Assembly (NCBI GenBank): GCA_022771625.1
Contig: JALFCW010000127.1
Span: forward strand, 1-35,380
Source: Prevotella sp.
GTDB lineage: Bacteria; Bacteroidota; Bacteroidia; Bacteroidales; Bacteroidaceae
Reading direction: 5' to 3'
Length of the DNA stretch: 35,380 nucleotides
A program made the position numbers and the translations under genes. Every line of letters starts with the position of its first letter. Within the stretch, counting starts at the first letter, position 1. The notes beneath the pieces were generated by a model. That model was not told where the DNA came from. It made no database searches and worked only from the letters and a program-made list of their open reading frames with translations. This document shows, one piece after another, positions 16,283 through 25,949 of this stretch.

Positions 16283-18349
16283 ATGGAAGAAAAGAAATAC
16301 AAGAGAACAACCGTCACGGCTGCGCTTCCCTATGCCAATGGAGGCGTACACATTGGTCACCTTGCAGGTGTATATGTGCCGTCAGACATCTACGTGAGAT
16401 ACCTCCGCCTGAAGAAGCAGGATGTGATCTTTATTGGCGGAAGCGACGAGCATGGTGTGCCCGTCACTATACGCGCGCGCCAAGAGGGTATCACCACCCA
16501 GGAGGTGGTTGACCGATATCACAACCTAATCAAAAAATCCTTCGAGGATTTCGGCATATCATTCGACATATATAGCCGCACGACATCAGATATCCACCAT
16601 AAGTTTGCTTCCGACTTTTTCCGTACTCTCTACGACAAGGGCGAACTTGAGGAGCATGTGGAAGAGCAGTATTGCGACGAGGTGACAGGTGAATTCCTCA
16701 CCGACCGCAATATCGTGGGCACATGCCCCAGATGTGGAGCCGAGGGCGCTTATGGCGACCAGTGTGAGAAATGTGGAGCCACCCTTTCGCCCGACGAGTT
16801 GATCAATCCCACCAACAAGAATAATCCCGGTCATGGACTTATCAAGAAGCCTACCAAGAACTGGTATCTGCCACTTGGTAAATATCAGGATTGGCTCAAG
16901 CAGTGGATTCTTGAGGGACACAAGGAATGGCGCCCCAACGTATATGGCCAGTGCAAGAGTTGGTTGGACATGGACCTCCAGCCACGAGCTATGACCCGCG
17001 ACCTCGAATGGGGAATCCCCGTGCCTATTGAGGGTGCTGAGGGAAAGGTGCTCTACGTATGGTTTGACGCCCCCATCGGATATATCTCCAACACCAAGGA
17101 ACTTTGTGATGCAAAGCCAGAGAAGTGGGGCACATGGGAGAAATGGTGGAAGGATGAAGACACACGCCTTGTTCACTTCATAGGCAAGGACAATATCGTT
17201 TTCCATTGCATTGTCTTCCCGGTAATGCTTAAGGCCCATGGCAGCTATATCCTGCCCGACAACGTGCCAGCCAACGAGTTCCTGAATCTCGAGAACGACA
17301 AGATTTCCACATCACGCAATTGGGCAGTGTGGCTTCATGAATATCTTGAGGATCTGCCAGGCAAGCAGGATGTGCTTAGATATGTGCTCACTGCCAACGC
17401 CCCGGAGACAAAGGACAATAACTTTACTTGGAAGGACTTCCAGGAGCGCAACAACAGTGAACTCGTGGCTATCTATGGTAACTTCGTAAACCGTGCCCTC
17501 CAGCTCACAAAGAAATATTGGAATGGAGTGGTACCCGCCTGTGGTGAACTACAGGATGTTGACCGTCAGGCACTTGATGAGTTCAAGGATGTGAAGAAGA
17601 ATGTGGAGCAGATGCTCGACGCATTCAAGTTCCGCGAGGCACAGAAAGAGGCTATGAACCTTGCCCGCATAGGTAATCGCTATATCACCGAATGTGAGCC
17701 ATGGAAGGTGTGGAAGACCGACCCGAAGCGCGTGGAGACAGTGCTCAATATATCGTTGCAGCTCGTAGCCAATCTCGCTATAGCCTTCGAACCGTTCTTG
17801 CCATTCAGCAGTGCCAAATTGCGCAAACTCATTAATCTCGAGACATTTGACTGGAACGAACTCGGAAGTACTGAGCTTCTCAAAGCCGGTCATCAGTTGG
17901 CAGAGCCCGAACTCCTCTTTGAGAAGATTGAGGACGAGACGATACAGAAGCAGCTTGATAAACTCGAGGCAACGAAGAAAGCCAACGAGGCAGCATCCTA
18001 CAAGGCCCAACCCATAAAGGACACTATCGACTTCGAGACCTTCGAGAAGCTCGACATACGAGTAGGTCATGTCAAGGCATGCGAGAAAGTGAAGAAGTCG
18101 AAGAAACTCCTTAAGTTTACCCTCGACGACGGAACAGGCGAGGACCGCACTATTCTCAGTGGTATCGCCGAGTATTGGAATCCGGAAGAGCTCGTAGGAA
18201 AGGACGTACTTTTCGTAGCTAATTTCGCCCCACGCAAGATGATGGGCTTTGAGAGTCAGGGAATGATTCTTTCGGCAGTGGATTTCGATGGTTCTCTCGC
18301 CGTTACGTCATTGCTACGCGGAGTGAAACCAGGTAGTCAAGTTGGATGA
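16283..18349 (+). CDS. metG: Methionyl-tRNA synthetase with C-terminal tRNA-binding domain
   Basis: This 688-residue protein has HIGH at residues 23-26 ([11 protein letters not shown]). A double-knuckle zinc insert reads [19 protein letters not shown]. The KMSKS equivalent is DKISTSRN, and an alpha-helical anticodon domain follows. A C-terminal EMAPII/Arc1p-like domain, [17 protein letters not shown], ends with [11 protein letters not shown]; it increases tRNA affinity and dimerises the enzyme. Length and architecture match the Bacteroidota/E. coli-type MetG. It is followed closely by yicC. Confidence 0.97.
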   Translation: MEEKKYKRTTVTAALPYANGGVHIGHLAGVYVPSDIYVRYLRLKKQDVIFIGGSDEHGVPVTIRARQEGITTQEVVDRYHNLIKKSFEDFGISFDIYSRTTSDIHHKFASDFFRTLYDKGELEEHVEEQYCDEVTGEFLTDRNIVGTCPRCGAEGAYGDQCEKCGATLSPDELINPTNKNNPGHGLIKKPTKNWYLPLGKYQDWLKQWILEGHKEWRPNVYGQCKSWLDMDLQPRAMTRDLEWGIPVPIEGAEGKVLYVWFDAPIGYISNTKELCDAKPEKWGTWEKWWKDEDTRLVHFIGKDNIVFHCIVFPVMLKAHGSYILPDNVPANEFLNLENDKISTSRNWAVWLHEYLEDLPGKQDVLRYVLTANAPETKDNNFTWKDFQERNNSELVAIYGNFVNRALQLTKKYWNGVVPACGELQDVDRQALDEFKDVKKNVEQMLDAFKFREAQKEAMNLARIGNRYITECEPWKVWKTDPKRVETVLNISLQLVANLAIAFEPFLPFSSAKLRKLINLETFDWNELGSTELLKAGHQLAEPELLFEKIEDETIQKQLDKLEATKKANEAASYKAQPIKDTIDFETFEKLDIRVGHVKACEKVKKSKKLLKFTLDDGTGEDRTILSGIAEYWNPEELVGKDVLFVANFAPRKMMGFESQGMILSAVDFDGSLAVTSLLRGVKPGSQVG

Positions 18350-18371
18350 TTTTAAAGAAGATACATTTACT

Positions 18372-19250
18372 ATGATACAATCAATGACTGGCTACGGAAA
18401 AGCCGTTGTAGCCTTTGGTGAAAAAAAGATAAACGTGGAGGTCAAGTCGCTCAATAGCAAGTCGCTTGACCTTTCCACCCGCATCAGTCCACTCTATCGC
18501 GAGAAAGAGATGGAGATAAGGCAGACAATAGCGAAGACACTCGAAAGAGGTAAGATAGATTTCAGTATCTGGATAGAGAAGGACGCCGGTTCAGAGGCCA
18601 CACCTATCAACAAGGAGCTGATGAAGGTGTATTACGCCCAGATATGCGATATCGTTGCCACAGCAGGTATTCCCCAGCCTCAGGATGTCTTCGCCACACT
18701 CTTGAGAATGCCTGATGTGATGGCCAAGACCGATCAGGAGGTACTCACCGATGCAGAGTGGTCGGTGGCTCATAATGCCATAGAGGAGGCACTTCGTCAA
18801 CTCGTTGAATTCCGTCGCCAGGAGGGTGCCGCCCTTCATCGCAAGTTCAGCGAGAAGATTGACAACATCCAGAGACTTATGGCAGAGATTGAGCCATACG
18901 AGAAAGCTCGTGTGGAAAAGATTCGCCAGCGTATCATCGACGGATTAAATACTATCCCCGAGGTGGAGTATGACAAAAACCGTCTTGAGCAAGAGCTGAT
19001 ATATTATATCGAAAAACTCGACATCAGTGAGGAGAAACAGCGACTTGCCAATCATCTCAACTATTTCCGTGAGACAATGGAAGAGGAAGGTCATGGAGTA
19101 GGGAAGAAACTGGGATTCATCGCCCAGGAGATGGGACGCGAAATCAACACTACAGGTTCTAAGAGCAATCAGGCAGAAATGCAGAATATCGTGGTGAAGA
19201 TGAAGGATGAGCTTGAGCAAATCAAGGAGCAAGTTCTGAACGCGCTGTAA
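18372..19250 (+). CDS. yicC: YicC family endoribonuclease-type protein
   Basis: This 292-residue protein starts MIQSMTGYGKA, the invariant N terminus of the YicC family. KSLNSKSLDLSTRISP and, near the end, KLGFIAQEMGREINTTGSKS are equally characteristic. YicC/YloC proteins have endoribonuclease activity in E. coli and B. subtilis. The frame extends 10 codons upstream to a TTG overlapping metG, but family alignment fixes the ATG at 18372. The gene lies directly before gmk, the usual arrangement. Confidence 0.93.
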   Translation: MIQSMTGYGKAVVAFGEKKINVEVKSLNSKSLDLSTRISPLYREKEMEIRQTIAKTLERGKIDFSIWIEKDAGSEATPINKELMKVYYAQICDIVATAGIPQPQDVFATLLRMPDVMAKTDQEVLTDAEWSVAHNAIEEALRQLVEFRRQEGAALHRKFSEKIDNIQRLMAEIEPYEKARVEKIRQRIIDGLNTIPEVEYDKNRLEQELIYYIEKLDISEEKQRLANHLNYFRETMEEEGHGVGKKLGFIAQEMGREINTTGSKSNQAEMQNIVVKMKDELEQIKEQVLNAL

Positions 19251-19277
19251 TAAAATGAAGCCTCTATATACAAAGTG

Positions 19278-19856
19278 ATGAAAGGTAAACTGATAATATT
19301 CTCTGCCCCGTCGGGGACGGGAAAGAGCACGATAATCAACTGGCTGATGCAGGAGCACCCGACACTGAATATGGCATTCAGTATATCCTGCACAAGCCGT
19401 GCACCACGAGGTGCGGAGCGCAATGGAGTGGAATATTTCTTCCTCACTCCCGACGAGTTTCGTAGTCGTATCGAAGCGGGTGAGTTTCTCGAATATGAGG
19501 AGGTATATACCGACCGCTTCTATGGCACATTGAAATCCCAGGTGGAGCATCAGTGTGACGAAGGTCAGAACGTGGTATTCGACGTAGATGTCAAGGGTGG
19601 TTGCAATATCAAGCAGCATTACGGCGACAGGGCGTTGAGCATTTTCATCATGCCCCCGTCAGTAGCCGAACTGCGTCGCCGACTTGAGTCGCGGGCAACA
19701 GATGCCCCCGAGGTAATCGACCAGCGTATCGCCCGAGCAGAGTTTGAGATAAGCTTTGCCGACAAGTTTGACAAGGTGGTGGTGAACGACGATTTGGAAA
19801 AGGCGAAGAAAGAGGTCTTGGGAATAATAAAAGAATTCCTAATCTCTAATCCCTAA
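19278..19856 (+). CDS. gmk: Guanylate kinase
   Basis: This enzyme phosphorylates GMP to GDP with ATP. The P-loop is in IFSAPSGTGKST near residue 10; GMP-binding SCTSRAPRGAERNGVEYFF and FLEYEEVYTDRFYGTL follow; the lid RRRLESRATDAPEVIDQRI is complete. The product has 192 residues, a normal length. A GTG one codon upstream (19275) is an alternative start. It sits between yicC and nadD in a housekeeping run. Confidence 0.96.
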   Translation: MKGKLIIFSAPSGTGKSTIINWLMQEHPTLNMAFSISCTSRAPRGAERNGVEYFFLTPDEFRSRIEAGEFLEYEEVYTDRFYGTLKSQVEHQCDEGQNVVFDVDVKGGCNIKQHYGDRALSIFIMPPSVAELRRRLESRATDAPEVIDQRIARAEFEISFADKFDKVVVNDDLEKAKKEVLGIIKEFLISNP

Positions 19857-19867
19857 TCTCAATTGAA

Positions 19868-20425
19868 ATGATAACCACAGGCATATTCGGTGGCTCATTC
19901 AATCCGATACACAACGGGCATATCTCCCTGGCCAGGCAGATATTGAAGGCAGGTGGACTTGATGAGATTTGGTTTGTGGTGTCGCCGCAGAATCCGTTGA
20001 AGTCGGCCGACACCCTTGCCGACGACGACTACCGTCTGTCGCTCGTGCGGAAAGCCCTTGAGGGCGAACCCTCGTTGGTGGCAAGCGACTATGAGTTCCA
20101 CATGCCCCGACCGTCGTATATGTACGACACATTAATGGCCATGCGTAGGGATTACCCCGACCGTGATTTTGTGCTCCTGATAGGGGGCGACAACTGGACG
20201 ATGTTCAACCGTTGGTACAGATGGGAAGACATCCTCCACAACTTCAGGATAATAATATACCCTCGTCAGGGTTCATACATAGATATCTCCACTCTCCCTG
20301 CCAATGTGAGGCTGGTGGAAACGGAACTATATAATATAAGTAGTACAGAAATAAGAGATAAGATAAGCAAGGGCGAAGACATAACGCATCTTGTGCCCGA
20401 AGCGATAGCTAAGTTAATAAAGTAG
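19868..20425 (+). CDS. nadD: Nicotinate-nucleotide adenylyltransferase
   Basis: This 185-residue nucleotidyltransferase forms nicotinate adenine dinucleotide from NaMN and ATP in NAD synthesis. The T/HxGH motif is in GIFGGSFNPIHNGHI; FVVSPQNPLK, LLIGGDNWTMFNRWYRWEDI and the C-terminal ISSTEIRDKISKGEDI (ISxTxxR) are all present. It begins 11 bp after gmk and ends 16 bp before the phosphoethanolamine-transferase-like gene, so the operon may run on. Confidence 0.96.
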   Translation: MITTGIFGGSFNPIHNGHISLARQILKAGGLDEIWFVVSPQNPLKSADTLADDDYRLSLVRKALEGEPSLVASDYEFHMPRPSYMYDTLMAMRRDYPDRDFVLLIGGDNWTMFNRWYRWEDILHNFRIIIYPRQGSYIDISTLPANVRLVETELYNISSTEIRDKISKGEDITHLVPEAIAKLIK

Positions 20426-20441
20426 CGAAGTTATAATAGGT

Positions 20442-22373
20442 ATGAAGAAGATTGGAATCCTACTTGCAAGAGCGTTCACTCCGATAAGGGTGAACTTTGC
20501 TTTCTTCGTGTTCATGTTTCTTCTGGGGTATGCTTGTACGCAACTCGAAGTGCCTGACAAGAAGGGGTATTATCCCTATTCACTTGCCCCAATAGAACTG
20601 TTCCTCGACCTCTATGTCGTGTGTCTCATCCTTAGTTTTATACCCATCAAGATAAGACGATGGATACGTGCCACCATGTACGTCATTCTTTATACTGTAT
20701 CCATCATCGACATGTATTGCTTTGTGCGCTTCGGTTCTACGCTCACCCCCACAATGCTTTTGCTCGTGGGCGAAACCAACAGCAGTGAGGCATCAGAATT
20801 TTTCACCACCTATTTCGATTGGAATCTTCTCCTGACTCCCATAGGACTTATCTTGCTTCTTATGTTTGCCCATATTATATGCAATATCATTGCCTCAAGG
20901 CGCAAGGTGCATCTTGCTGTCAGACACAAACTAACAGGCAATATTGGAAGGATATACAAAAAACTCTCTCCCTCGGAAAAGGCAAAGGTGAGCATAGGAG
21001 CAGCAGCAGGCGGACTTCTCGGTGTACTTTCGTTGATACTGCTTTACAATGGATATACCGAAACTATCAACAACAAACTCGCCACCGTAAGACTGATGTC
21101 ATATAAGAATATCGGAGATGTGGAGCATGAGCTAACACAAAAAGGTCGTGCCAACCTCTATCTGCCCATCTATCGACTTGCATTCAGTATATATGCCAAT
21201 AAATTGGCCTCCAAGCAAGTTGACAAACTCGTGGCAGGCATAAAGGATGTAAAGGTGGATAGCTGTACCTTCCGTAGCCAGCACATCGTTTTCGTAATCG
21301 GTGAGAGCTACAACAAGCACCACTCCCAACTCTATGGCTATTCCCACGAAACGACCCCACGGCAGATGGAACTGCGTAGGAAGGGCAATCTCATACCTTT
21401 TACCGACGTCATAGCGCCATATAATCTCACGAGCTTCGTATTCAAGAATATCTTCTCCCTGCACGCCGTGGGCGACAAGGGCGACTGGTGTGACGACCCG
21501 CTCTTCCCCGAACTATTCCGTAGGGCAGGTTATCGTGTGTCCTTCATCACCAACCAGTTTCTTCCCCAAGCCAAGGAGGCTGTGTATGACTTCAGTGGAG
21601 GATTCTTCCTCAACAATCCTATCCTGAGCAAGGCCCAGTTTGATGTTCGCAACACCCAGTTGTATAAATACGACGCAGGAGTATTGAGAGATTACGACCA
21701 GATAGTGATGAAAGATCGCGAGGCATATCCCGACGAGCCCCGTCTCACCATCCTTCATCTCAAGGGACAGCACACCAACTATCACGACCGCTTCCCTCCA
21801 AAGCGCAAGCACTTCCACGAAAGTGACTACAAAAAGGATTGGCCCAACATGAGTAAGCGATGCCGCATGCTGCTTGCCGACTACGACAATGCCACCCTCT
21901 ACAACGACTCCATCATGGCTGAGGTGATAAAGCGTTTTGAGAAAGAAGACGCCATTGTCATCTATATGTCCGACCACGGTGAGGAAGCATTTGGCGATGG
22001 AATGGAAATATTCGGTCGCAACCACTCGGCAGTAATTGATTTCCGCCTTGCCCACGAGGAATATGAGATCCCATTCTGGATATGGTATTCTAAGGAATAT
22101 GCAAGGAAGCATCCCGACATAGTGAGACAGATAAACAACGCAGTGCATCGTCCGTTTATGACCGACAATATTTCGCAGGTGCTCGTATATCTTGCCGGAA
22201 TACAAACATCATTCTATATTGAAGAAAACAATCTGCTCAGTGATGGTTATAATGCCGAGCGCAAGCGAATCATCAAGGGTACTGTTGATTACGACGCTCT
22301 GAGATTAAAGCACGAAGAGGAGATAAAGAACAAAGAAGGAAAAAATGAAGACAAGCATACTGACAAAAAATGA
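20442..22373 (+). CDS. Phosphoethanolamine transferase-like sulfatase-fold membrane protein
   Basis: This 643-residue protein has an N-terminal membrane domain of about five spans (to about residue 215), then a periplasmic alkaline-phosphatase/sulfatase-fold domain. Catalytic landmarks of the EptA/CptA group are visible: metal ligand Glu288 in IGES, a candidate nucleophile Thr330 in NLTSFVFKNIFS, HLKGQHTNYHDRFP, and SDHGEE with Asp511-His512. Members transfer phosphoethanolamine from phosphatidylethanolamine to lipid A, LPS core or glycans. The acceptor here is unknown. The 3' end overlaps the next acyltransferase by 29 bp, so the two are probably co-expressed. Confidence 0.85.
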   Translation: MKKIGILLARAFTPIRVNFAFFVFMFLLGYACTQLEVPDKKGYYPYSLAPIELFLDLYVVCLILSFIPIKIRRWIRATMYVILYTVSIIDMYCFVRFGSTLTPTMLLLVGETNSSEASEFFTTYFDWNLLLTPIGLILLLMFAHIICNIIASRRKVHLAVRHKLTGNIGRIYKKLSPSEKAKVSIGAAAGGLLGVLSLILLYNGYTETINNKLATVRLMSYKNIGDVEHELTQKGRANLYLPIYRLAFSIYANKLASKQVDKLVAGIKDVKVDSCTFRSQHIVFVIGESYNKHHSQLYGYSHETTPRQMELRRKGNLIPFTDVIAPYNLTSFVFKNIFSLHAVGDKGDWCDDPLFPELFRRAGYRVSFITNQFLPQAKEAVYDFSGGFFLNNPILSKAQFDVRNTQLYKYDAGVLRDYDQIVMKDREAYPDEPRLTILHLKGQHTNYHDRFPPKRKHFHESDYKKDWPNMSKRCRMLLADYDNATLYNDSIMAEVIKRFEKEDAIVIYMSDHGEEAFGDGMEIFGRNHSAVIDFRLAHEEYEIPFWIWYSKEYARKHPDIVRQINNAVHRPFMTDNISQVLVYLAGIQTSFYIEENNLLSDGYNAERKRIIKGTVDYDALRLKHEEEIKNKEGKNEDKHTDKK

Positions 22374-23400
22374 ATGTTCCGCGATGCGTGGCATCGCCAT
22401 CATGGCTATCATGCTCCATAACTACTGCCACTGGCTCAGGGGTACAGTCAGGGAGAATGAGTATAAGTTTTATGCCGACAGGGCAGCAGGAATGTGGCAG
22501 GCACTGTTCTCCCCCGACGACTTGTTTCTTGCCAATATGCTGTCGTTCTTCGGTCATTACGGTGTACCCGTTTTTCTTTTCCTTAGCGGTTTCGGTTTGG
22601 TATTGAAATATGAGAACCCCTCATGTCCCCGCTATTCCACATTTGGGTTTATGCGTGTCCATTATCTTAAGCTCCTTAGGATGATGGTACCGGGATTCGT
22701 GTTCTTCATCATCATCGACATCATCACTCCCCACAGCTTTCATTTCTATTGCGACAAGATTATCGAGCAAGGCCTCATGATCATCAACCTCTTTCCCGAA
22801 CCTAACAAGTGGATATGGCCAGGACCCTATTGGTTCTTTGGTTTGATGTTGGAGCTCTATCTCATCTATCGTCTTCTGCTTTATCGCCGTTCGTCGTGGA
22901 TAGTGGCAGGGGCAATAATCGTATGTTTCCTTGCGCAAGTATTCTGCGATCCAACGGGCGACACACTCAATTATCTGCGCTATAATGCAGTGGGAGGCAT
23001 ATTACCATTCGGTTGCGGAATCCTCGCCGCCCGTCATCTCTGCGGCGGTGGACTCTCGTCGTTCTCTCGTTGGCAATGGTGCATACTCACCGTGGTGTCA
23101 TCCGCTCTAGTGGTTGTGATGAGTCTTTATGAGTTGTTCTGGTATTTCACTCCCGTCGTAGTAATCCTCGCCACCATTTGCCTTGTCAAGTCGCTGCCCG
23201 ATTTGCTTCTCCATTGGTCAGTATGGCTTGGTGGCATCTCTGCCGCCATGTTTGTCACCCATCCTGCCATGCGCAAGATATTTATCCCGGTGTCCCATCG
23301 CGGTGATGTGTATGACGGACTCATGCTCTACGTCATCGCTGCAATAGGAGTGGCGTGGGTTTTTGGAATTATTATTTCGAAAATGAAGAGTGAAGGTTGA
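22345..23400 (+). CDS. Acyltransferase-3 family membrane protein (first copy)
   Basis: This 351-residue multipass protein of the acyltransferase_3 family (O-acetylation of surface polysaccharides and similar substrates) opens with SAMRGIAIMAIMLHNYCHW, in which Arg and His of the R..n....H pattern are retained. GVPVFLFLSGFGLVLKYE and later WFFGLMLELYLIYRLLLYR are family-like. The ATG lies within the last codons of the preceding gene. Substrate unknown; an acetyl or acyl group on the same envelope glycan or lipid as the phosphoethanolamine transferase is plausible. Confidence 0.85.
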   Translation: MKTSILTKNECSAMRGIAIMAIMLHNYCHWLRGTVRENEYKFYADRAAGMWQALFSPDDLFLANMLSFFGHYGVPVFLFLSGFGLVLKYENPSCPRYSTFGFMRVHYLKLLRMMVPGFVFFIIIDIITPHSFHFYCDKIIEQGLMIINLFPEPNKWIWPGPYWFFGLMLELYLIYRLLLYRRSSWIVAGAIIVCFLAQVFCDPTGDTLNYLRYNAVGGILPFGCGILAARHLCGGGLSSFSRWQWCILTVVSSALVVVMSLYELFWYFTPVVVILATICLVKSLPDLLLHWSVWLGGISAAMFVTHPAMRKIFIPVSHRGDVYDGLMLYVIAAIGVAWVFGIIISKMKSEG

Positions 23401-23445
23401 AAATTGAAAGTTGAAAATTGAAAGTTGAAAATTGAAGGTTGAAGA
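23391..23445. repeat. TTGAAAATTGAAAG-type tandem repeat between two acyltransferase genes
   Basis: Irregular copies of ttgaaaattgaaag and ttgaaggttgaa span the end of the first acyltransferase gene and run up to the GTG start of the second. It is the opposite orientation of the array at 10911-10962. Confidence 0.8.
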
Positions 23446-24444
23446 GTGAAAAATTATATCGATTTATCATTGATTAGTAAGTATCGTGGCGAACTGATGG
23501 GCTTTGCTATGATATATGTTGTGGCATTTCATGTATGTGGAATGCGCCACGACACCCTATGGTATTGCCTTGCACGTTGTGGAAATCTTGGTGTGGATAT
23601 ATTTCTGTTTCTCAGTGGTATAGGTCTGTGGTTTGCCTTTACCAAGAACTCCTCATTAGGTCATTTCTATTGGCGCCGCTACAAGCGCATTTATCCTGCG
23701 TGGCTTGTTATTGCTTCACTCTTCTACATTCCCAAGTTAATCGACGGCAATATCAGTTTTATGGAGTTTATAGGAGAGTTGGCCATCAATTATGGTTTTT
23801 GGCATCATCTTGCCCTCAATTTCTGGTATGTGCCAGCCATTCTTGCCCTCTATCTCATAGCACCCTGGTATATGAAACTGATTCAGGCGGATTCACATTA
23901 CCGTTGGCTTCCTGTTGCCGCCATGCTACTCACCCTCTTGGTGCAGTATTGGCAACCGTTGCACCAAAGCGTAGGTCATCTTGAGATATTTTTCTCTCGC
24001 ATACCAATCTTTCTGCTTGGCATCAACGCAGGCGCTCTGGTAAAGTCGGGCTACACCCTTCCCAAGTCATCCCTATGGCTCCTCCTCATCATCTTTGCTA
24101 TGAGCACCCTCGTATGCATCAACTTCGAGGACGGTCTTCGCCGCCGTTTCCCTCTCTTCATCGAGAGATGGGCATATATCCCCTGGACAGTGTCGCTTAC
24201 CATTCTCCTTCCCTTGCTATTCGACCGTCTTCCCCGCTGGAGTTTGCGTCTCTTTACAATCATCGGAACCGTAAGTCTTGAGATATACCTCATCCACATT
24301 GAGTTTGTGATGAAGCACGTCAAACCATACCACCTCGGCTATTGGCTGACATTTGTCTTGACGCTTGGAATATCAACAGTTTTGGCATATCTCCTGCATT
24401 TCGTCATAGAGAAGTTGCAAAATATTAAAAATATAAAGAAATGA
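23446..24444 (+). CDS. Acyltransferase-3 family membrane protein (second copy)
   Basis: This 332-residue protein has about ten membrane spans. KYRGELMGFAMIYVVAFHVCG carries the family Arg...His, NLGVDIFLFLSGIGLWFAF the second motif, FYWRRYKRIYPAWLV the third. The GTG start lies at the edge of the TTGAA repeat; an ATG at 23497 would remove the conserved Arg and is unlikely. It is divergent from its neighbour at 22345, so the two probably act on different positions or substrates. The stop overlaps the next start (ATGA). Confidence 0.85.
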   Translation: MKNYIDLSLISKYRGELMGFAMIYVVAFHVCGMRHDTLWYCLARCGNLGVDIFLFLSGIGLWFAFTKNSSLGHFYWRRYKRIYPAWLVIASLFYIPKLIDGNISFMEFIGELAINYGFWHHLALNFWYVPAILALYLIAPWYMKLIQADSHYRWLPVAAMLLTLLVQYWQPLHQSVGHLEIFFSRIPIFLLGINAGALVKSGYTLPKSSLWLLLIIFAMSTLVCINFEDGLRRRFPLFIERWAYIPWTVSLTILLPLLFDRLPRWSLRLFTIIGTVSLEIYLIHIEFVMKHVKPYHLGYWLTFVLTLGISTVLAYLLHFVIEKLQNIKNIKK

Positions 24445-25322
24445 ATATACGACATATTATAAAGGTGGCACGACCCACTCATTGGATAAAGAATATCTTT
24501 GTCTTTCTCCCCGTCTTCTTCGGTGGGGCATTGCTCAACACCACCGAGGTAGTGGCAGCCGCACTGACATTCATGTCGTTTAGTTTGGCAGCCTCCGCCA
24601 TCTATTGTCTCAACGACATCATTGATGTCGATGCCGACCGTGCCCATCCTGTCAAGTGCAAGCGTCCGATAGCCTCCGGATCGATCACCATCCCCCAGGC
24701 CTACGGCATGATGACCGTCAGTTTGTTGCTATCCATATTGCTGATGTTCCTTCTTCCCGAGGGTCATGCCAAAAGCATCTTGGTCATTATCGCCTATTTT
24801 GTCATAAATGTGGCATATTGTCTCCGTCTCAAGGAATATGCCATCATAGATGTGTGTATCATTGCTTCCGGTTTTGTGCTTCGCATCCTTGCAGGAGGAT
24901 ATGCCACCGGTGTTCATCTCAGTAAGTGGATAGTGTTGATGACCTTCCTTCTCACCCTCTTCCTTGCCTTTGCCAAGCGTCGCGACGATGTGCTCAGGAT
25001 GAATACCACAGGTCGTGCCCCACGCAAGAATACAAGTCGCTACAACCTCACGTTCATCAACCAGGCAATCACCATCACCGGCTCCGTCATGGTTGTTTGC
25101 TATGTGATGTACACTGTGTCTCCCGAGATAATTGCCCAGTTTGCCACCGACAAACTCTATCTCACCTCCATCCTTGTCATCCTCGCCATCCTGCGTTATC
25201 TCCAGATCTCCGTTGTAGATGAGAAGAGTGGCGATCCCGTCAAGGTGGCACTCTCCGACCGCGCCACCCAGTTGATTCTTCTGGCATGGATGCTCTCGTT
25301 CCTTATAATCATCTATCTTTAA
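24441..25322 (+). CDS. UbiA-superfamily polyprenyl-phosphate phosphoribosyltransferase
   Basis: This 293-residue protein has about nine membrane spans. The first polar loop reads CLNDIIDVDADRAHPVKCKR, the NDxxDxxxDxxHPxKxxRP form seen in decaprenyl-phosphate phosphoribosyltransferases (mycobacterial Rv3806c type) rather than in menaquinone or heme prenyltransferases. The second Asp-rich loop is AFAKRRDDVLRM. The family moves phosphoribose from PRPP to a polyprenyl phosphate. The start overlaps the acyltransferase stop, and a HAD phosphatase follows after 6 bp. Substrate assignment is family-based. Confidence 0.82.
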   Translation: MNIRHIIKVARPTHWIKNIFVFLPVFFGGALLNTTEVVAAALTFMSFSLAASAIYCLNDIIDVDADRAHPVKCKRPIASGSITIPQAYGMMTVSLLLSILLMFLLPEGHAKSILVIIAYFVINVAYCLRLKEYAIIDVCIIASGFVLRILAGGYATGVHLSKWIVLMTFLLTLFLAFAKRRDDVLRMNTTGRAPRKNTSRYNLTFINQAITITGSVMVVCYVMYTVSPEIIAQFATDKLYLTSILVILAILRYLQISVVDEKSGDPVKVALSDRATQLILLAWMLSFLIIIYL

Positions 25323-25328
25323 TAAACA

Positions 25329-25922
25329 ATGAGAAAGATATACGCATTTGATTTCGACGGTACTATCACCAATACCGACTCCCTGATTGCCATCATACGT
25401 TATGTTGCAGGCAACCGTAAACTCATCATGTGGATGCTCTTCCACATCCATCTCCTGGTATTGATGAAGATAGGACTCTATTCCAACCATACACTCAAAC
25501 AGCAACTCTGCCGATATATCTTCGGTGGTATGTCCGATAAGATATTATTGGCAAAATCCGTGGCGTTTGCAAATGAAAACAGGAAGATTCTTCGTCCCGA
25601 AGCCATTCAAGCGATAAAGTCGGCTCTTGCCGAGGGTTCCACGGTGTGCATTATTTCCGCCAGTCCTTCGATATGGGTTAAACCATTCTTCCACGACTGT
25701 CCCGGAATTGAGTTTCTGTGTACAGAGTTGGAGACCGTCAATGGATTGGTCACCGGTCGTTTTGTAGGCAGCAACTGTTATGGTCAGGAGAAAGTCAACC
25801 GTCTCCTCTCTCGCTATCCTGATAGGGACAATTATGAGTTGACAGCCTTTGGCGACAGTCGAGGAGACAAAGAACTTCTCGCCTTCGCCGATAAAGCATA
25901 CTTTAGAAGATTGAAAGATTGA
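25329..25922 (+). CDS. HAD-superfamily (subclass IB) phosphatase
   Basis: This 197-residue protein has the HAD motif I FDFDGTITNTDS (nucleophile and acid Asp), motif II IISASPS, and motif IV TAFGDSRGDKELL. The cap helices RKLIMWMLFHIHLLVLMKIG are strikingly hydrophobic and may contact the membrane. HAD-IB enzymes include phosphoserine phosphatase and lipid-phosphate phosphatases. Directly after a UbiA phosphoribosyltransferase, removal of the 5-phosphate from polyprenyl-phospho-ribose-5-phosphate is the natural guess, though not proven. Confidence 0.83.
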   Translation: MRKIYAFDFDGTITNTDSLIAIIRYVAGNRKLIMWMLFHIHLLVLMKIGLYSNHTLKQQLCRYIFGGMSDKILLAKSVAFANENRKILRPEAIQAIKSALAEGSTVCIISASPSIWVKPFFHDCPGIEFLCTELETVNGLVTGRFVGSNCYGQEKVNRLLSRYPDRDNYELTAFGDSRGDKELLAFADKAYFRRLKD

Positions 25923-25946
25923 AAAATTGAAATATTGAAAGATTAA
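25907..25946. repeat. Degenerate TTGAAAGA-type repeat
   Basis: Copies of attgaaaga and attgaaaaa run from the end of the HAD gene to just before the next start at 25950. It is a third instance of the simple repeat in the window. Confidence 0.65.
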
Positions 25947-25949
25947 TAT

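Noticed and set aside
16283..18349. KISTS instead of KMSKS in MetG as a possible defect
   Set aside because: Variation at this motif is normal among MetG proteins of this type, and all other motifs are intact.
21513..22205. 230-codon minus-strand frame
   Set aside because: It is antisense to the catalytic domain of the phosphoethanolamine-transferase-like gene.
24729..25505. 258-codon minus-strand frame
   Set aside because: It is antisense to the UbiA-type and HAD genes; composition is that of a codon shadow (His, Asp, Gly rich).
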